A stretch of 64,000 nucleotides of DNA, from positions 124,001-188,000 of the forward strand of contig CAVYKK010000019.1 of NCBI GenBank assembly GCA_963769045.1. The letters are read 5' to 3'. Shown here piece after piece: positions 28,485 to 37,458 of the stretch; position 1 is the first letter of the stretch; each line of letters begins with the position of its first letter. Under the pieces are notes generated by a model. That model worked only from the letters and a program-made list of their open reading frames with translations, was not told where the DNA came from and made no database searches. A program made the position numbers and the translations under genes. Origin of the DNA: Methanocella_A sp963769045. GTDB lineage: Archaea > Halobacteriota > Methanocellia > Methanocellales > Methanocellaceae.

Positions 28485-29615
28485 TTATATTTCTCTATAG
28501 CTAAGCGTGTACTCGGAAATCCGGTATGCGCCGATCGCGGGAGCCAGGTCCGGCCGGTCGCTGGAGATAACCGTGACCCGCTGTTCCAGCTCATCGCAAA
28601 GCTGCTGCTGCACCCGCTCCTTTAAGCCGGGTATGCAGGCCATGCCGCCGGTCAGGATGATCGGCTCCGTGAGGACGCGCTTGTACGTCTGGTAGTGGTC
28701 CTGGGCGAGCTGGGGGAAGAAGTTTTCCATGATCGCCTCGATTACGTTATTGACGTATTCCTCGACAGGCTTCATGATGCTCTTCTCGATCTTGAAGCCG
28801 TACTGGCCGCGATCGTGAATGTGGACCGAGTCGTAGACCGGCTTATAGTCGATGAAGTTGGCGAACTCTTCCTTGTACTTGCGCGCGGTGTTCAGGTCGA
28901 TGTTGACAATGCCCTGGGTCTCGTTCTGGACGCCGAGGCGGATCTTCCGGTCGACCACATTGCCGCTGATCGTACCAAGGGTTACGGTGTGTACGGGCTC
29001 TCCGTTACGGAACGCGCTGATCTCCAGCGTGGTCGAGCCCATGTTGACGCTCATGAAGGTCTTCTTGATCGCATCAAGCCCGTCGAATGCCGGGATGGCG
29101 CCGCAGAAAGCCTCTGACCATGCCTGGCGGCCGGTGCGGCCGATGGACATGCCGGAGATGATCTCTTTCAGGTTCTTGCGGCCGCGGTCGTTCTCGACGG
29201 CCGGGTGCGCCAGCGTGACATAGCTGTTCTCGGGAATGTTATAGCGGTAGACGAGGTATTCGATGAACTGGGCGGCGAGCTTGACGCTGTCGTCGTCCTG
29301 CGGCAATCCGGCGCGGAACATGAAGTAGACGGAATCGGCGTACTCTTCGGCGGCTTCGTCGCCGAACTTGGTGGCCAGCTTGCCGGTGAAGAGGTCCCTG
29401 TATCGCGCTACGCAGGTGAGCGTACGGACGATGTCCAGGCTGCCTTCGTAGTTGGGCATGACGAGCACGGTGCGCGTCGACCCGATCTTCAGGCCGATGG
29501 GCACGGCATCGCTGCTGCGCTTCTTGATGCCAGTGTCGACGAAACCTGCCCCTGTGAGCTCCATGCCGGCGCCGTCCGCCAGCAGCTTATCATCGCGAAT
29601 ATCATTCTCTGCCAT
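28485..29615 (-). CDS. Actin-like ATPase (MreB/FtsA fold)
   Basis: 376 residues. The phosphate-1 loop GLKIGSTRTVLVM, phosphate-2 loop NMGSTTLEIS and adenosine motif LTGGMACIPGL define an actin/Hsp70 fold. The usual phosphate-2 Asp is Asn here. It is divergent from bacterial MreB and from crenactin. It sits 13 bases behind a membrane receptor gene and 14 before a prepilin peptidase. It may be a cytoskeletal or scaffold protein for an envelope structure; that is inference. Confidence 0.75.
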   Translation of the reverse strand: MAENDIRDDKLLADGAGMELTGAGFVDTGIKKRSSDAVPIGLKIGSTRTVLVMPNYEGSLDIVRTLTCVARYRDLFTGKLATKFGDEAAEEYADSVYFMFRAGLPQDDDSVKLAAQFIEYLVYRYNIPENSYVTLAHPAVENDRGRKNLKEIISGMSIGRTGRQAWSEAFCGAIPAFDGLDAIKKTFMSVNMGSTTLEISAFRNGEPVHTVTLGTISGNVVDRKIRLGVQNETQGIVNIDLNTARKYKEEFANFIDYKPVYDSVHIHDRGQYGFKIEKSIMKPVEEYVNNVIEAIMENFFPQLAQDHYQTYKRVLTEPIILTGGMACIPGLKERVQQQLCDELEQRVTVISSDRPDLAPAIGAYRISEYTLSYREI

Positions 29616-29628
29616 GTATTAACACCCT

Positions 29629-31794
29629 TTAGTCTTCCCCGTCCAGCCTCCATACTACCACGGACGACTTGCTCTCGTCCTGCGAAGTGTCACGCGTCTT
29701 GTAGTAGTACAGGCCTTTGACCTTCTCTATGTCATCGTTGATGACCAGCTCTTTCGTGATGATGGTGAGCGTGTTGGGGGGAACTTCCAGCTCGTTGCTC
29801 ATCTGTATGAACGATACGCCGTCCTGGTGGTCGCGTATATACCTGATGACCCGTTCCTTGTCACGGGTCGTGCCTGCCGGCTGGTCCCTGGCTGCCGGCA
29901 TGGCCTTGGGCACGCGAATCCGGCCGTCCGGCTCCGCAGTTATCGGCTTTTCTCGGGCCGGAGCCTCACGCGGGGGCATGTCGTGGCCGCCGAATAATGA
30001 CCCGCTCCTCGACATGGTCCCGGTCGCCTGCGCATGCGGGACGCGCTCGATCTCCGCGTTCTCTACCTTGCGGTAGATGTCCCTTGCGGACACCATGGAC
30101 GGGCTCTCTCCGGCATGCTCTGGCAGCATCGGCTGCTCGACCCTGCCGAACGAGCGTTCCGGCTCGCGCTTCCGTCCGTCGAGCTTCGGCTTCGAAGCCT
30201 GTGATGCTTCCGCCACCTGTGCCCGGTGTGCCTGTTCGGACTTCTTCAGCTCGGCTGCACGGGCTTTCTGGGCTTCGCGCTGTGCCTTCCGGGCCTCGCC
30301 CGAGGAGCGCACGCCGCCAATCGTCTTGCCCAGAGGCGCGAATACGCCGGCCATCGGGCCCATGAACATATGGCGTTTCGATGCCACCAGCGCCAGTATG
30401 AGGCCTAAGGCGATGAGGAGGATAAGCACGGCGCTGGCCGGGATGACCCATCCGGGCACCATCGGCTTATCAAGGCGCGCCGGCCAGTCCATCGTCTGCT
30501 GGTTCGCCACCATGTTGACCGGTTGCACCGCATCGGTGTAACCAGGTGCGGACAGCTTAAGCGTGTGTGGGCCGGCCTCGACATAGGCCGTGCAAGGCGT
30601 GGTCAACTGATTGCCGTCGGTGCCCATTAGCGGCTTGCCGTCGACGTATACCTTAGCGCCGCTGGGCTCGCTGGTAATTTTAATCCAGCCGGTCGTCGAG
30701 TAGTCCATCTTCAGGTCGGCGGTCATGTTGCGGGCGGACTGCTCGGTCTGCCCGATACCAAGGATGACGTTGGGATTATAGAGTGAGAAGGAATAGTTCT
30801 GGACGTGGGGGTTACCAGCCGGGTCCGTATAGGTGGCGGACACCCGGTACTCCTTACGGGCATAGACCTCCCTATTGTCAGGCGGGTCGCTGGTTACCTT
30901 GACGTCGCTGAACTGGTAGTAGCCGTTACTGTCAGATGTGGTTTCTGCCTTCTTGAGGAAATTGCCCGTGCCGACGTCCGTAGACTGCCAGAGCGATACG
31001 ACCACTCCGGGGATACCGCTCCCGTCCCCGAACATCACCGTGCCGTTCACAGTATTAGTGTAAATATCGGGGATTTCCGCCGGTATGGGATTATTTGCCG
31101 GGTTCGACATCGGTACTGATAGGGTGAGGGGGTTGGCGTCCAGTTCTTTGTCCACCCCGATCACGTTAATGTTAGTCTTAATCGGAGACTGGTAAAGCAT
31201 GCCATTTTCCTGGTATTGCACGTAGACACTGTAGGTGCCTATCGGGAGCTTCATGCTGTACGATCCGCCGGTATTAGTGAACGAATAATATCTCTGCTCG
31301 CCGGACACGGCATAGACGGCCGCGTTGGCCAGCTGTCGCGAGTTGGAGCCCTCCTGTTGCACGAGGCCCCACAGGTATCCGTACTCCGGAGGCGGATAAT
31401 TCCTGAGGGTAGTCGCGGATGCGGGCAGGACGAGTATCGTCTGGCTTGCATCATTCCAGATGTAATCGCTGGTAAGCTGGTTCTTGTTAGTGTAGGTCTT
31501 GCCATTATCAGTAATTGTGATGATTACTTTGACAAGGGTGCTGCTGGATGGCACGCTGAAGAACCCGAAATTACCGTTCGAGTCAGCCGTGGTGGTCCCG
31601 AGAATCTGCCAGGAACCGCCAGAGGGCACGTCGTTGATTAGCTGTACCGTGGCGCCGGGTATCGCGTTGCCGTGTCGGTCAATCACTGTGCCCTGCACCG
31701 TCAGAGGCGTAGCGGCACTTGCCTGCTCGGCAAAGCATAATGGTAAAATGATAAAGCTGATGATGATAAATAAGAGGGCGAGTAACTTTTTCAT
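29629..31794 (-). CDS. Membrane receptor: carboxypeptidase-like and PEGA outside, winged helix inside
   Basis: 721 residues. A signal peptide (to about 27, SAAT) is followed by three or four carboxypeptidase-regulatory-like beta domains, the first starting VQGTVIDRHGNAIPGATVQL. Next comes a PEGA domain (PSGAKVYVDGKPL, about 370-440) and one membrane helix (IPASAVLILLIALGLILALV, about 450-470). A charged linker of about 180 residues follows. The C-terminus is a winged helix-turn-helix (ERVIRYIRDHQDGVSFIQM, EVPPNTLTIITKELV). It probably senses something outside and contacts DNA or a partner inside. It starts a three-gene set with the actin-like ATPase and the peptidase. Confidence 0.85.
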   Translation of the reverse strand: MKKLLALLFIIISFIILPLCFAEQASAATPLTVQGTVIDRHGNAIPGATVQLINDVPSGGSWQILGTTTADSNGNFGFFSVPSSSTLVKVIITITDNGKTYTNKNQLTSDYIWNDASQTILVLPASATTLRNYPPPEYGYLWGLVQQEGSNSRQLANAAVYAVSGEQRYYSFTNTGGSYSMKLPIGTYSVYVQYQENGMLYQSPIKTNINVIGVDKELDANPLTLSVPMSNPANNPIPAEIPDIYTNTVNGTVMFGDGSGIPGVVVSLWQSTDVGTGNFLKKAETTSDSNGYYQFSDVKVTSDPPDNREVYARKEYRVSATYTDPAGNPHVQNYSFSLYNPNVILGIGQTEQSARNMTADLKMDYSTTGWIKITSEPSGAKVYVDGKPLMGTDGNQLTTPCTAYVEAGPHTLKLSAPGYTDAVQPVNMVANQQTMDWPARLDKPMVPGWVIPASAVLILLIALGLILALVASKRHMFMGPMAGVFAPLGKTIGGVRSSGEARKAQREAQKARAAELKKSEQAHRAQVAEASQASKPKLDGRKREPERSFGRVEQPMLPEHAGESPSMVSARDIYRKVENAEIERVPHAQATGTMSRSGSLFGGHDMPPREAPAREKPITAEPDGRIRVPKAMPAARDQPAGTTRDKERVIRYIRDHQDGVSFIQMSNELEVPPNTLTIITKELVINDDIEKVKGLYYYKTRDTSQDESKSSVVVWRLDGED

Positions 31795-32398
31795 CCTGTG
31801 ACCTTCCGACCTTTCTGATTAAGCTTTTCCATCTACAAATATTTTATCGTATTATCGGTTTTACATCCAGCCTTTGTACAGTAAGCCATTATTACGGCTT
31901 TATCTTATCCGAAAACACAGGTTTTGGCCCCTGAGCCATTTTCAGATTTTACCATATAGTATATAAAACCTTCTCTACCAGACGATTTCTGTGCCTGTTT
32001 AATGCAAATCATCGCCTGGAAGCCACCTGTTTGCCTGAAACTGCATTTATTCGGATACTTTTCAATTCCGCGGCACGGCGCAGCCTGGCTGCGGGCTTGC
32101 AGCCCGTACAGCTAATAGTCTGCTGTCTCGCTTGCTTACTTAGAGTATGAGGTAAATAAATGTTATGCTACGATCTGTCAACCACTTTCCTGCCACAATA
32201 TCGCAGGCACAAAGGCACAGAGTCGCCTTAAAGGCAGGCGGAAGGCCAGAGACAGACACGCCCATAATACTATATACCAGCCCTGGCGCATATGTCGGCG
32301 AGCGTGGTTTTTCCCGTCATTTCCCCCCATTTGCGACACAGCTTTTATTTACCATGACTTAGTGACTTTGTGTTAGAGAAGAAGGGAGGCGCTGCCGT
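31795..32398. other. 600-base gap: divergent promoters, a palindrome and a possible eroded hairpin element
   Basis: A TATA-like stretch (ATATAGTATATAAAACC, near 31960-31977) is present. A GCGGGCTTGCAGCCCG hairpin lies near 32088-32103. GCACAAAGGCACAGAGTC (about 32211) is imperfectly complementary to GACTTAGTGACTTTGTGTT (about 32355), which would fit an eroded copy of the hairpin family. I see no gene and no RNA I can name. Confidence 0.4.
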
Positions 32399-33418
32399 AT
32401 GCTAAAAGAAGCGACGCTCTGGGATTCGCTGGACGGGAAGGCGCGGTGCAAGGTCTGCTCGTACCGGTGCGTCATACAGGAAGGCAAGCTTGGCCACTGC
32501 CGTACCCGCAAGAACATCGACGGGCGTATCTATAGCCTGATCTATGGTACGGTGACCTCGACGGCCAGCGATCCGATCGAGAAGAAGCCGTTGTACCACT
32601 TCTATCCCGGCAGCTATTCCTATTCCATGGGTTCGGTCGGCTGTAGCTTCCAGTGCGAGCATTGCCAGAACTGGACCATCTCGCAGGCAGATATCGAGAC
32701 CGTCTACACCATGGACATATCGCCGGAGCAGGCGGCGGACAACGCAGTGCGCGACCGGTGCAGGAGCGTCTCCTGGACTTATAATGAGCCGTCTATCTGG
32801 CTGGAGTTCACACAGGATACGGCAAAACTGTGTCACGACCGGGACGTGAAGACGGTCTACGTCACCAACGGCTATGCCACGCCCGAGCACATGGACGCGA
32901 TGAAAGGCCTGCTGGACGCCTATCGCGTCGACATCAAAGCGTTCACCGAAGAGTTCTACCGTAAAACCTGCAAATCGAAGCTCGAGCCGGTGCTGACCTC
33001 GACAAAAATCGCGAAGGACGCCGGCATGCATGTAGAGGTCATCACACTGATCATCCCGCGTCTCAACGACAGCGAGGACGAGATACGCGGCCTGTCAAAG
33101 TGGATTTTCGACAACCTCGGGCCCGATACGCCAGTCCACTTTACCCGGTTCTACCCCATGTACCACATGGATCATGAGGCTCCGACACCCATTGCCACGC
33201 TGGAGAAAGCCCACGACATCGCCCGGAAGGAAGGGATCAATTATGTATACCTCGGGAACGCCCCGGGCAACAAGTACGAAAGCACCTGGTGCCCGAAGTG
33301 CAACGAGCTGCTGATCGAGCGGTACGGGTTCCAGATCACGAAGTATAATATTACTAAGGACAAGAAGTGCCCGAAGTGCGGGGAGAAAATCCCAATTGTC
33401 GGCGATTACGGCCGCTAA
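32399..33418 (+). CDS. amrS: AmmeMemoRadiSam-system radical SAM enzyme
   Basis: 339 residues. The radical SAM cluster motif CSFQCEHCQNW, an N-terminal CKVCSYRC site, and a C-terminal zinc-ribbon-like part (CPKC ... CPKC) match the AmrS/PflA-like family. Its genes usually occur with AMMECR1 and Memo genes, which are not seen in this window. The reaction is not established. ATG 32399 follows GGGAGG. Confidence 0.9.
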   Translation: MLKEATLWDSLDGKARCKVCSYRCVIQEGKLGHCRTRKNIDGRIYSLIYGTVTSTASDPIEKKPLYHFYPGSYSYSMGSVGCSFQCEHCQNWTISQADIETVYTMDISPEQAADNAVRDRCRSVSWTYNEPSIWLEFTQDTAKLCHDRDVKTVYVTNGYATPEHMDAMKGLLDAYRVDIKAFTEEFYRKTCKSKLEPVLTSTKIAKDAGMHVEVITLIIPRLNDSEDEIRGLSKWIFDNLGPDTPVHFTRFYPMYHMDHEAPTPIATLEKAHDIARKEGINYVYLGNAPGNKYESTWCPKCNELLIERYGFQITKYNITKDKKCPKCGEKIPIVGDYGR

Positions 33419-33491
33419 GAAGAAGCGACCGGGAAAAAGGCGGTGGCCTTCGCGCGCGTGCGAATGCCCGCCCTGACACATAGCGATATTC

Positions 33492-34604
33492 TCAATATTT
33501 GTTATTCACCCAGGCTTCGGCGAAGGTCAGAGTCTGCTCCAGCCAGTAGTCGATGGCGTATTCGACCTTCGCCGACGCTGCCTCGCCATAGATGGTCGCG
33601 GCCTTGATCTGGGGCTTGTTCAGCGGTGAGCCGATGCGGCTCACCAGGAAGACATAGGCGTCTTCGACTCCGCCGAGCTTCGCGATGTCCTCAGCGGCCC
33701 GGATGGCGATGATGTTGTAGATCTTGCCCACGTGGTTCCGGGGGTTCTTGCCTGCGACCGCTTCCAGTGTCATAGGCCGTCCCGGGGTGATCAGACCGTT
33801 GGCGCGGTTGCCACGACCTGTTTCGCCGTCATCGCCCATTTCCGCCGAAGTGCCGGTAACGGTCAGGTAAATGTCGTCGCCGTGGTCTGCAGCGTTCACT
33901 ACTACCGATGAGTCGCCCCAGCCGGCGGAAACGTGATCGATGACTTTTGCCGCAATGTTCGCCTTTATGTCGGCATAGTCATCCATGCTCTTCGCATATT
34001 GTGATACGATGGCGTCGGCGACTGTGAATTGTGCCCGTTCACGCATGCGTATGCCCATGATCTTGCTGTCCTCTCCCGCGCCCCGGACGCTGCGGGCCAG
34101 GCGATCGATCTCGAGGACGTCCTTTTCGAGGTGGCTGAGCGGCGCGTAGCCCACGCCCATGGACGTGTCGTTAGCGCCCACATTCTTTACCAGGCTGCGC
34201 AGCTCCGCCGACCCGACGCCGATACGGGGCTCGATGGTGAACTGGCTGTCCAGCGCTTTCACCTCGTCCTTGAGGAACTGCGCCGCACAGTCGCGAGCGA
34301 TCTCCTGTACGGGCACTTTGACGCCCTCCAGCTCGTCCGTCGCCCGGCCGCCGATGACGATGCTCAACGGCCGGACGATCTCGCCGCCGCCGAACGCCGG
34401 CTTCGACCTGCCGCCGATGAGCAGCACCTTGTCGACGTTGTGGTGCAGTATGGTGCCGAAGTGATCGAGATAATAGCGGGACAGCCCCCGGGAGATGGCG
34501 TCCGATATGCCGTCGCACAGGCTGTCCGGATGCCCCGGCCCTTTTCTCTCGACGATCTCGAACGGTTCCTCCCGGTAGGGCATGCCAGCGTGCCTGATGA
34601 TCAC
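33492..34604 (-). CDS. S-adenosylmethionine synthetase, archaeal type
   Basis: 370 residues. Makes S-adenosylmethionine from ATP and methionine. RKGPGHPDSLCDGISDA, GGRSKPAFGGGEIV, GANDTSMGVGYAPLS and GETGRGNRANGLITP are characteristic of the archaeal family, which is only distantly related to bacterial MetK. The length is slightly short of the usual ~400, but all blocks are present. It stands alone on the minus strand and converges with amrS. Confidence 0.96.
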   Translation of the reverse strand: MIIRHAGMPYREEPFEIVERKGPGHPDSLCDGISDAISRGLSRYYLDHFGTILHHNVDKVLLIGGRSKPAFGGGEIVRPLSIVIGGRATDELEGVKVPVQEIARDCAAQFLKDEVKALDSQFTIEPRIGVGSAELRSLVKNVGANDTSMGVGYAPLSHLEKDVLEIDRLARSVRGAGEDSKIMGIRMRERAQFTVADAIVSQYAKSMDDYADIKANIAAKVIDHVSAGWGDSSVVVNAADHGDDIYLTVTGTSAEMGDDGETGRGNRANGLITPGRPMTLEAVAGKNPRNHVGKIYNIIAIRAAEDIAKLGGVEDAYVFLVSRIGSPLNKPQIKAATIYGEAASAKVEYAIDYWLEQTLTFAEAWVNNKY

Positions 34605-34700
34605 GAATAAGACCTCTGTTGATATATATTATAAAATGATATAAAAGAAGTTGCCCGCCATCTTCCGGGCTTCCGCCGACTTAAGCCGCAGCAACGCCGC

Positions 34701-35477
34701 TTATTCAAGGAACTTCATGACTTCTGCGTTGAACTCTTCCGGCCGTTCGACGTTCGGCACGTGAGCGCACTTTTCCATGAGGACCACCCGAGAGCCCCGG
34801 ATAAGCTCCCCGTACTTCCTTATGCCCGACGGGGGCACTAACCGGTCGAAGCTGCCACCCAATACCAGCGTGGGAGCCTTAACCTGTTGCAGGAGCCAGA
34901 AATAGTCGAGGTTTATATCCAGTATCTCGCTGCAGTTCCGGTAAAATGCCATGCGGCTGCGCCTGTCGTCGGGAAGCAGCCAGACGCTGTCCAGGCCGGG
35001 GCTGGCCGCGCGATCATGAATCAATCCGCGGCTGAAGGCCCTGCGGCTCCTGGCCATCACCCATAGGCTGGCCTTGAAGACGACACGATAATAGCGGCTG
35101 TCCATCGAGACGATGCTGCAGGCGTCGGCCAGTATGAGCTTCGTCACCCTGTCCGGGAACCGGACAGCGAACGTGGCAGCGACTACGCCGAGGAACGAGT
35201 GCCCGACGAGGGCTGCTTTGTCGATCTTCAGGACGTCCATGAAGGACTTCAGGAAGTCGACATAATACTCGACGCCATACGGAACATCAGGTTTGTCGGA
35301 GAGGCCGAAACCGGGGAGATCGGGCGCAATGACCCGGAAACGGCGTGACAACGGCCCAATATTGTACTTCCACATGCCATGAGAGAGCCCGTTGCCGTGG
35401 AGCAGGATGACCGGCTCGCCGTGACCTTCGGTCTGGTAGACAACCTTGATGCCGTTGACGATCGCCGCTTCATCCAT
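34701..35477 (-). CDS. Alpha/beta hydrolase
   Basis: 258 residues from MDEAAIVNG; a GTG/ATG three codons up is also possible. Oxyanion-hole HGNGLSHGMW, nucleophile elbow GHSFLG, acid in GSFDRLVPP and His in KCAHVPNVERPEEF form a full triad. The substrate is unknown. There is no signal peptide, so it is cytoplasmic. Confidence 0.9.
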   Translation of the reverse strand: MDEAAIVNGIKVVYQTEGHGEPVILLHGNGLSHGMWKYNIGPLSRRFRVIAPDLPGFGLSDKPDVPYGVEYYVDFLKSFMDVLKIDKAALVGHSFLGVVAATFAVRFPDRVTKLILADACSIVSMDSRYYRVVFKASLWVMARSRRAFSRGLIHDRAASPGLDSVWLLPDDRRSRMAFYRNCSEILDINLDYFWLLQQVKAPTLVLGGSFDRLVPPSGIRKYGELIRGSRVVLMEKCAHVPNVERPEEFNAEVMKFLE

Positions 35478-35540
35478 ATCGAACATGGTATCTTTTTACC
35501 GGTTGCTATTTAAAATTTGGCACAGAGGGCGCGTAGCCCT

Positions 35541-35798
35541 TTATACCCGGTCTAACATATCCCTTAGATCTGATACGGGTATCCCGGTATGCTCCGATAT
35601 CAATTTCAGCATGCCATTCAAGGTGCCGCCAGGGATAGTCCCGGCACCCTTTGCGAATGTCAGGTTCCCATCCCCACCGATATGTGTTTTTAAAAAATAG
35701 CGTACATGACTGCCTTTTCCCGGGCGCTCGTATTCGTATCCGAGTCCATGTATGAACTTGATGAACTTGCGGCTTTTAATGGCAGGAAGCTTCGACAT
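35541..35798 (-). CDS. hicA: HicA-type mRNA interferase toxin
   Basis: 85 residues. The dsRBD-like fold of HicA is recognisable: SRKFIKFIHGLGYEYERPGKGSHVRYF, with the catalytic His in GSHVRYF and the end GTLNGMLKLISEHTGI. It overlaps the 3' end of the upstream antitoxin gene by 22 bases, so the pair is co-translated. Toxin second is the less common order for HicAB. Confidence 0.9.
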   Translation of the reverse strand: MSKLPAIKSRKFIKFIHGLGYEYERPGKGSHVRYFLKTHIGGDGNLTFAKGAGTIPGGTLNGMLKLISEHTGIPVSDLRDMLDRV

Positions 35799-36030
35799 CG
35801 TGGCTGCCTTCTGCCTCGATGTCCGAGAAGTCTACCGGGATGATCTTAATGTCGACCTCTTTATAGGAAGGTATATCGAAATGACATTCGACCGCCTGGC
35901 GTATGTTCCTGACCAGCCGGTCATACGTCCGCGCATAGGTAAAAATGCCGTGATCCACACCGTTTGCGCAAAGCCTGCCGCTCTCCGGGTCCCGGAAAAC
36001 CTTGAAGGTCACTTCTTTCTTTTCCGACAT
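35776..36030 (-). CDS. hicB: HicB-like antitoxin
   Basis: 84 residues from MSEKKEVTFKVF. The fold TFKVFRDPESGRLCANGVDHGIFTYARTYDRL resembles the partial RNase H-like domain of HicB. It lacks a clear DNA-binding C-terminus, ending in a short acidic tail. A longer in-frame start at 36156 is rejected because it crosses an AT-rich leader. Overlap with hicA supports the pairing. Confidence 0.78.
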   Translation of the reverse strand: MSEKKEVTFKVFRDPESGRLCANGVDHGIFTYARTYDRLVRNIRQAVECHFDIPSYKEVDIKIIPVDFSDIEAEGSHDVEASCH

Positions 36031-36176
36031 AGGTTGATCAAAGATCACTCGTCTGATCATAAATACACTTCTACATATTATCGAGGATATATGACATAAG
36101 TACATGTAAATGTAAATAAGCTTCCCCTGTGACGATTTCACACATATGAGTAACAATACAGAAAAATACCTTCGAT

Positions 36177-36767
36177 TTATTCCTTAGACACTGGTACAAG
36201 CAGCCGCACCGCATCGAACCCGTCGACTTCCGGCACGCCCGACTCAATCCAGTTAGACAGCGACTGCTTCTTCAGCTTCGATTTCTCCTGGATCTGCTTT
36301 TTGACGGACTCCACGTCGCCGTGCGTCAGGCCGAAATAGTCGCAGAATGCGGCGGTGGTGGTCAGTTTAAAGGACCGGCCTTCCTTGATCTTCTCGATCA
36401 GCCCGCGCTCCAGGAGGACCGCCACATGATCGTAGACCTTGTCGCCCCGGATGTTGACCAGCTCGTTCTGGAAGATCGGCTGGTAGTAGGCGATAATGGA
36501 CATCGTCCGCAGCACGGGGGCGGTCAGCTCTTTAGGCGATACGGACATGACCTTGCTGGCGAACTCGGGCTTGAGCTGCATGACGTATTTCCCGTCCAGC
36601 CGGATGACCTCGAGCGGCGACCCCCTGGCCCGGTATTCATCGATGATCTGGTCGACCAGCCCCGATATGTAGGCGACGCTGCGGTTGAGCATGACCTTCA
36701 GCTGGGCGTCCGAAACCGGGCAGCCTGCGGCAAACAGTGCGGCCTCGATCAGCTCTTTATCCTGCAA
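36177..36767 (-). CDS. scpB: Segregation and condensation protein ScpB
   Basis: 196 residues from TTG 36767, which overlaps the end of scpA by 11 bases; AGGAGGGGCGAT lies just upstream. Frames starting further up have no ScpB likeness. The two winged-helix domains are seen in DKELIEAALFAAGCPVSDAQL and APVLRTMSIIAYYQPIFQNELVNIRG. ScpB is the kite subunit of the Smc-ScpAB condensin. Confidence 0.92.
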   Translation of the reverse strand: MQDKELIEAALFAAGCPVSDAQLKVMLNRSVAYISGLVDQIIDEYRARGSPLEVIRLDGKYVMQLKPEFASKVMSVSPKELTAPVLRTMSIIAYYQPIFQNELVNIRGDKVYDHVAVLLERGLIEKIKEGRSFKLTTTAAFCDYFGLTHGDVESVKKQIQEKSKLKKQSLSNWIESGVPEVDGFDAVRLLVPVSKE

Positions 36768-37458
36768 GCTTATCGCCCCTCCTGACGAAAATTTCCTCGA
36801 ACAGGACTTCCTGGGTGAGCGTGACGTACTTCCGGTTGGCGAGGAAGAGCAGCGGCAGGTAGACATCGACGATGCCATGCGGCGTCTGCTCCTTGATCAG
36901 CTCGCTCATCACCACGAACTCCCGGTAGCCGAACTCCGTGTCCAGTACTTTGATCATCTCGACGATGCTCCGTTCGATGTCTTCGTCGTGGGCGATGCCG
37001 AGCACCTCTTCGAGGGTCTTCCGGGGCGGACGCTCGACCTTCCGGGTCTGCCGCAGCGCCTGGATGTCCTTGGTCGCGACCGCCCGCTGGAGCTCTTCGA
37101 TCAGCTCCTGCAGTGTGACCGGCCGGGACGCAGTGTGCCGCAGCCGCGGCTCCAGCAGCGGCAACTCGTCGGGCTCCATCTCCCCGAAGTCGGGCGGCTC
37201 GTCGACGTACTCCTCTTCAGGCGGCGGGGCGTTGACGAGGATATCGGACTTCATGCGGAGCAGGATAGAAGCGTACAACAGCGTCCTCGCAGACACGCGG
37301 ATGTCGATCTTCTCCCGCTCCTCGATCTTTCGGAGGAACTTATCGGTGACGTCGATGATATTGATGTTCCACGGGTCGATCTCGCCATTTCGGGCCATGT
37401 CCAGCAGGATATCGATCGACTCTTCCTGTCGCAGAGCCGGCTGCGCATCAGTTGCCAT
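36757..37458 (-). CDS. scpA: Segregation and condensation protein ScpA (kleisin)
   Basis: 233 residues. The N-terminus SIDILLDMARNGEIDPWNINI and the C-terminal winged helix (VDVYLPLLFLANRKYVTLTQEVLFEEIFV) are typical. It bridges the Smc heads. It overlaps smc upstream by 11 bases and scpB downstream, so all three are translated together. Confidence 0.95.
   Translation of the reverse strand: MATDAQPALRQEESIDILLDMARNGEIDPWNINIIDVTDKFLRKIEEREKIDIRVSARTLLYASILLRMKSDILVNAPPPEEEYVDEPPDFGEMEPDELPLLEPRLRHTASRPVTLQELIEELQRAVATKDIQALRQTRKVERPPRKTLEEVLGIAHDEDIERSIVEMIKVLDTEFGYREFVVMSELIKEQTPHGIVDVYLPLLFLANRKYVTLTQEVLFEEIFVRRGDKLAG

Noticed and set aside
35776..36156. Longer HicB reading from 36156
   Set aside because: The added N-terminus is hydrophobic and read from AT-rich leader DNA; the start at 36030 gives the family length.
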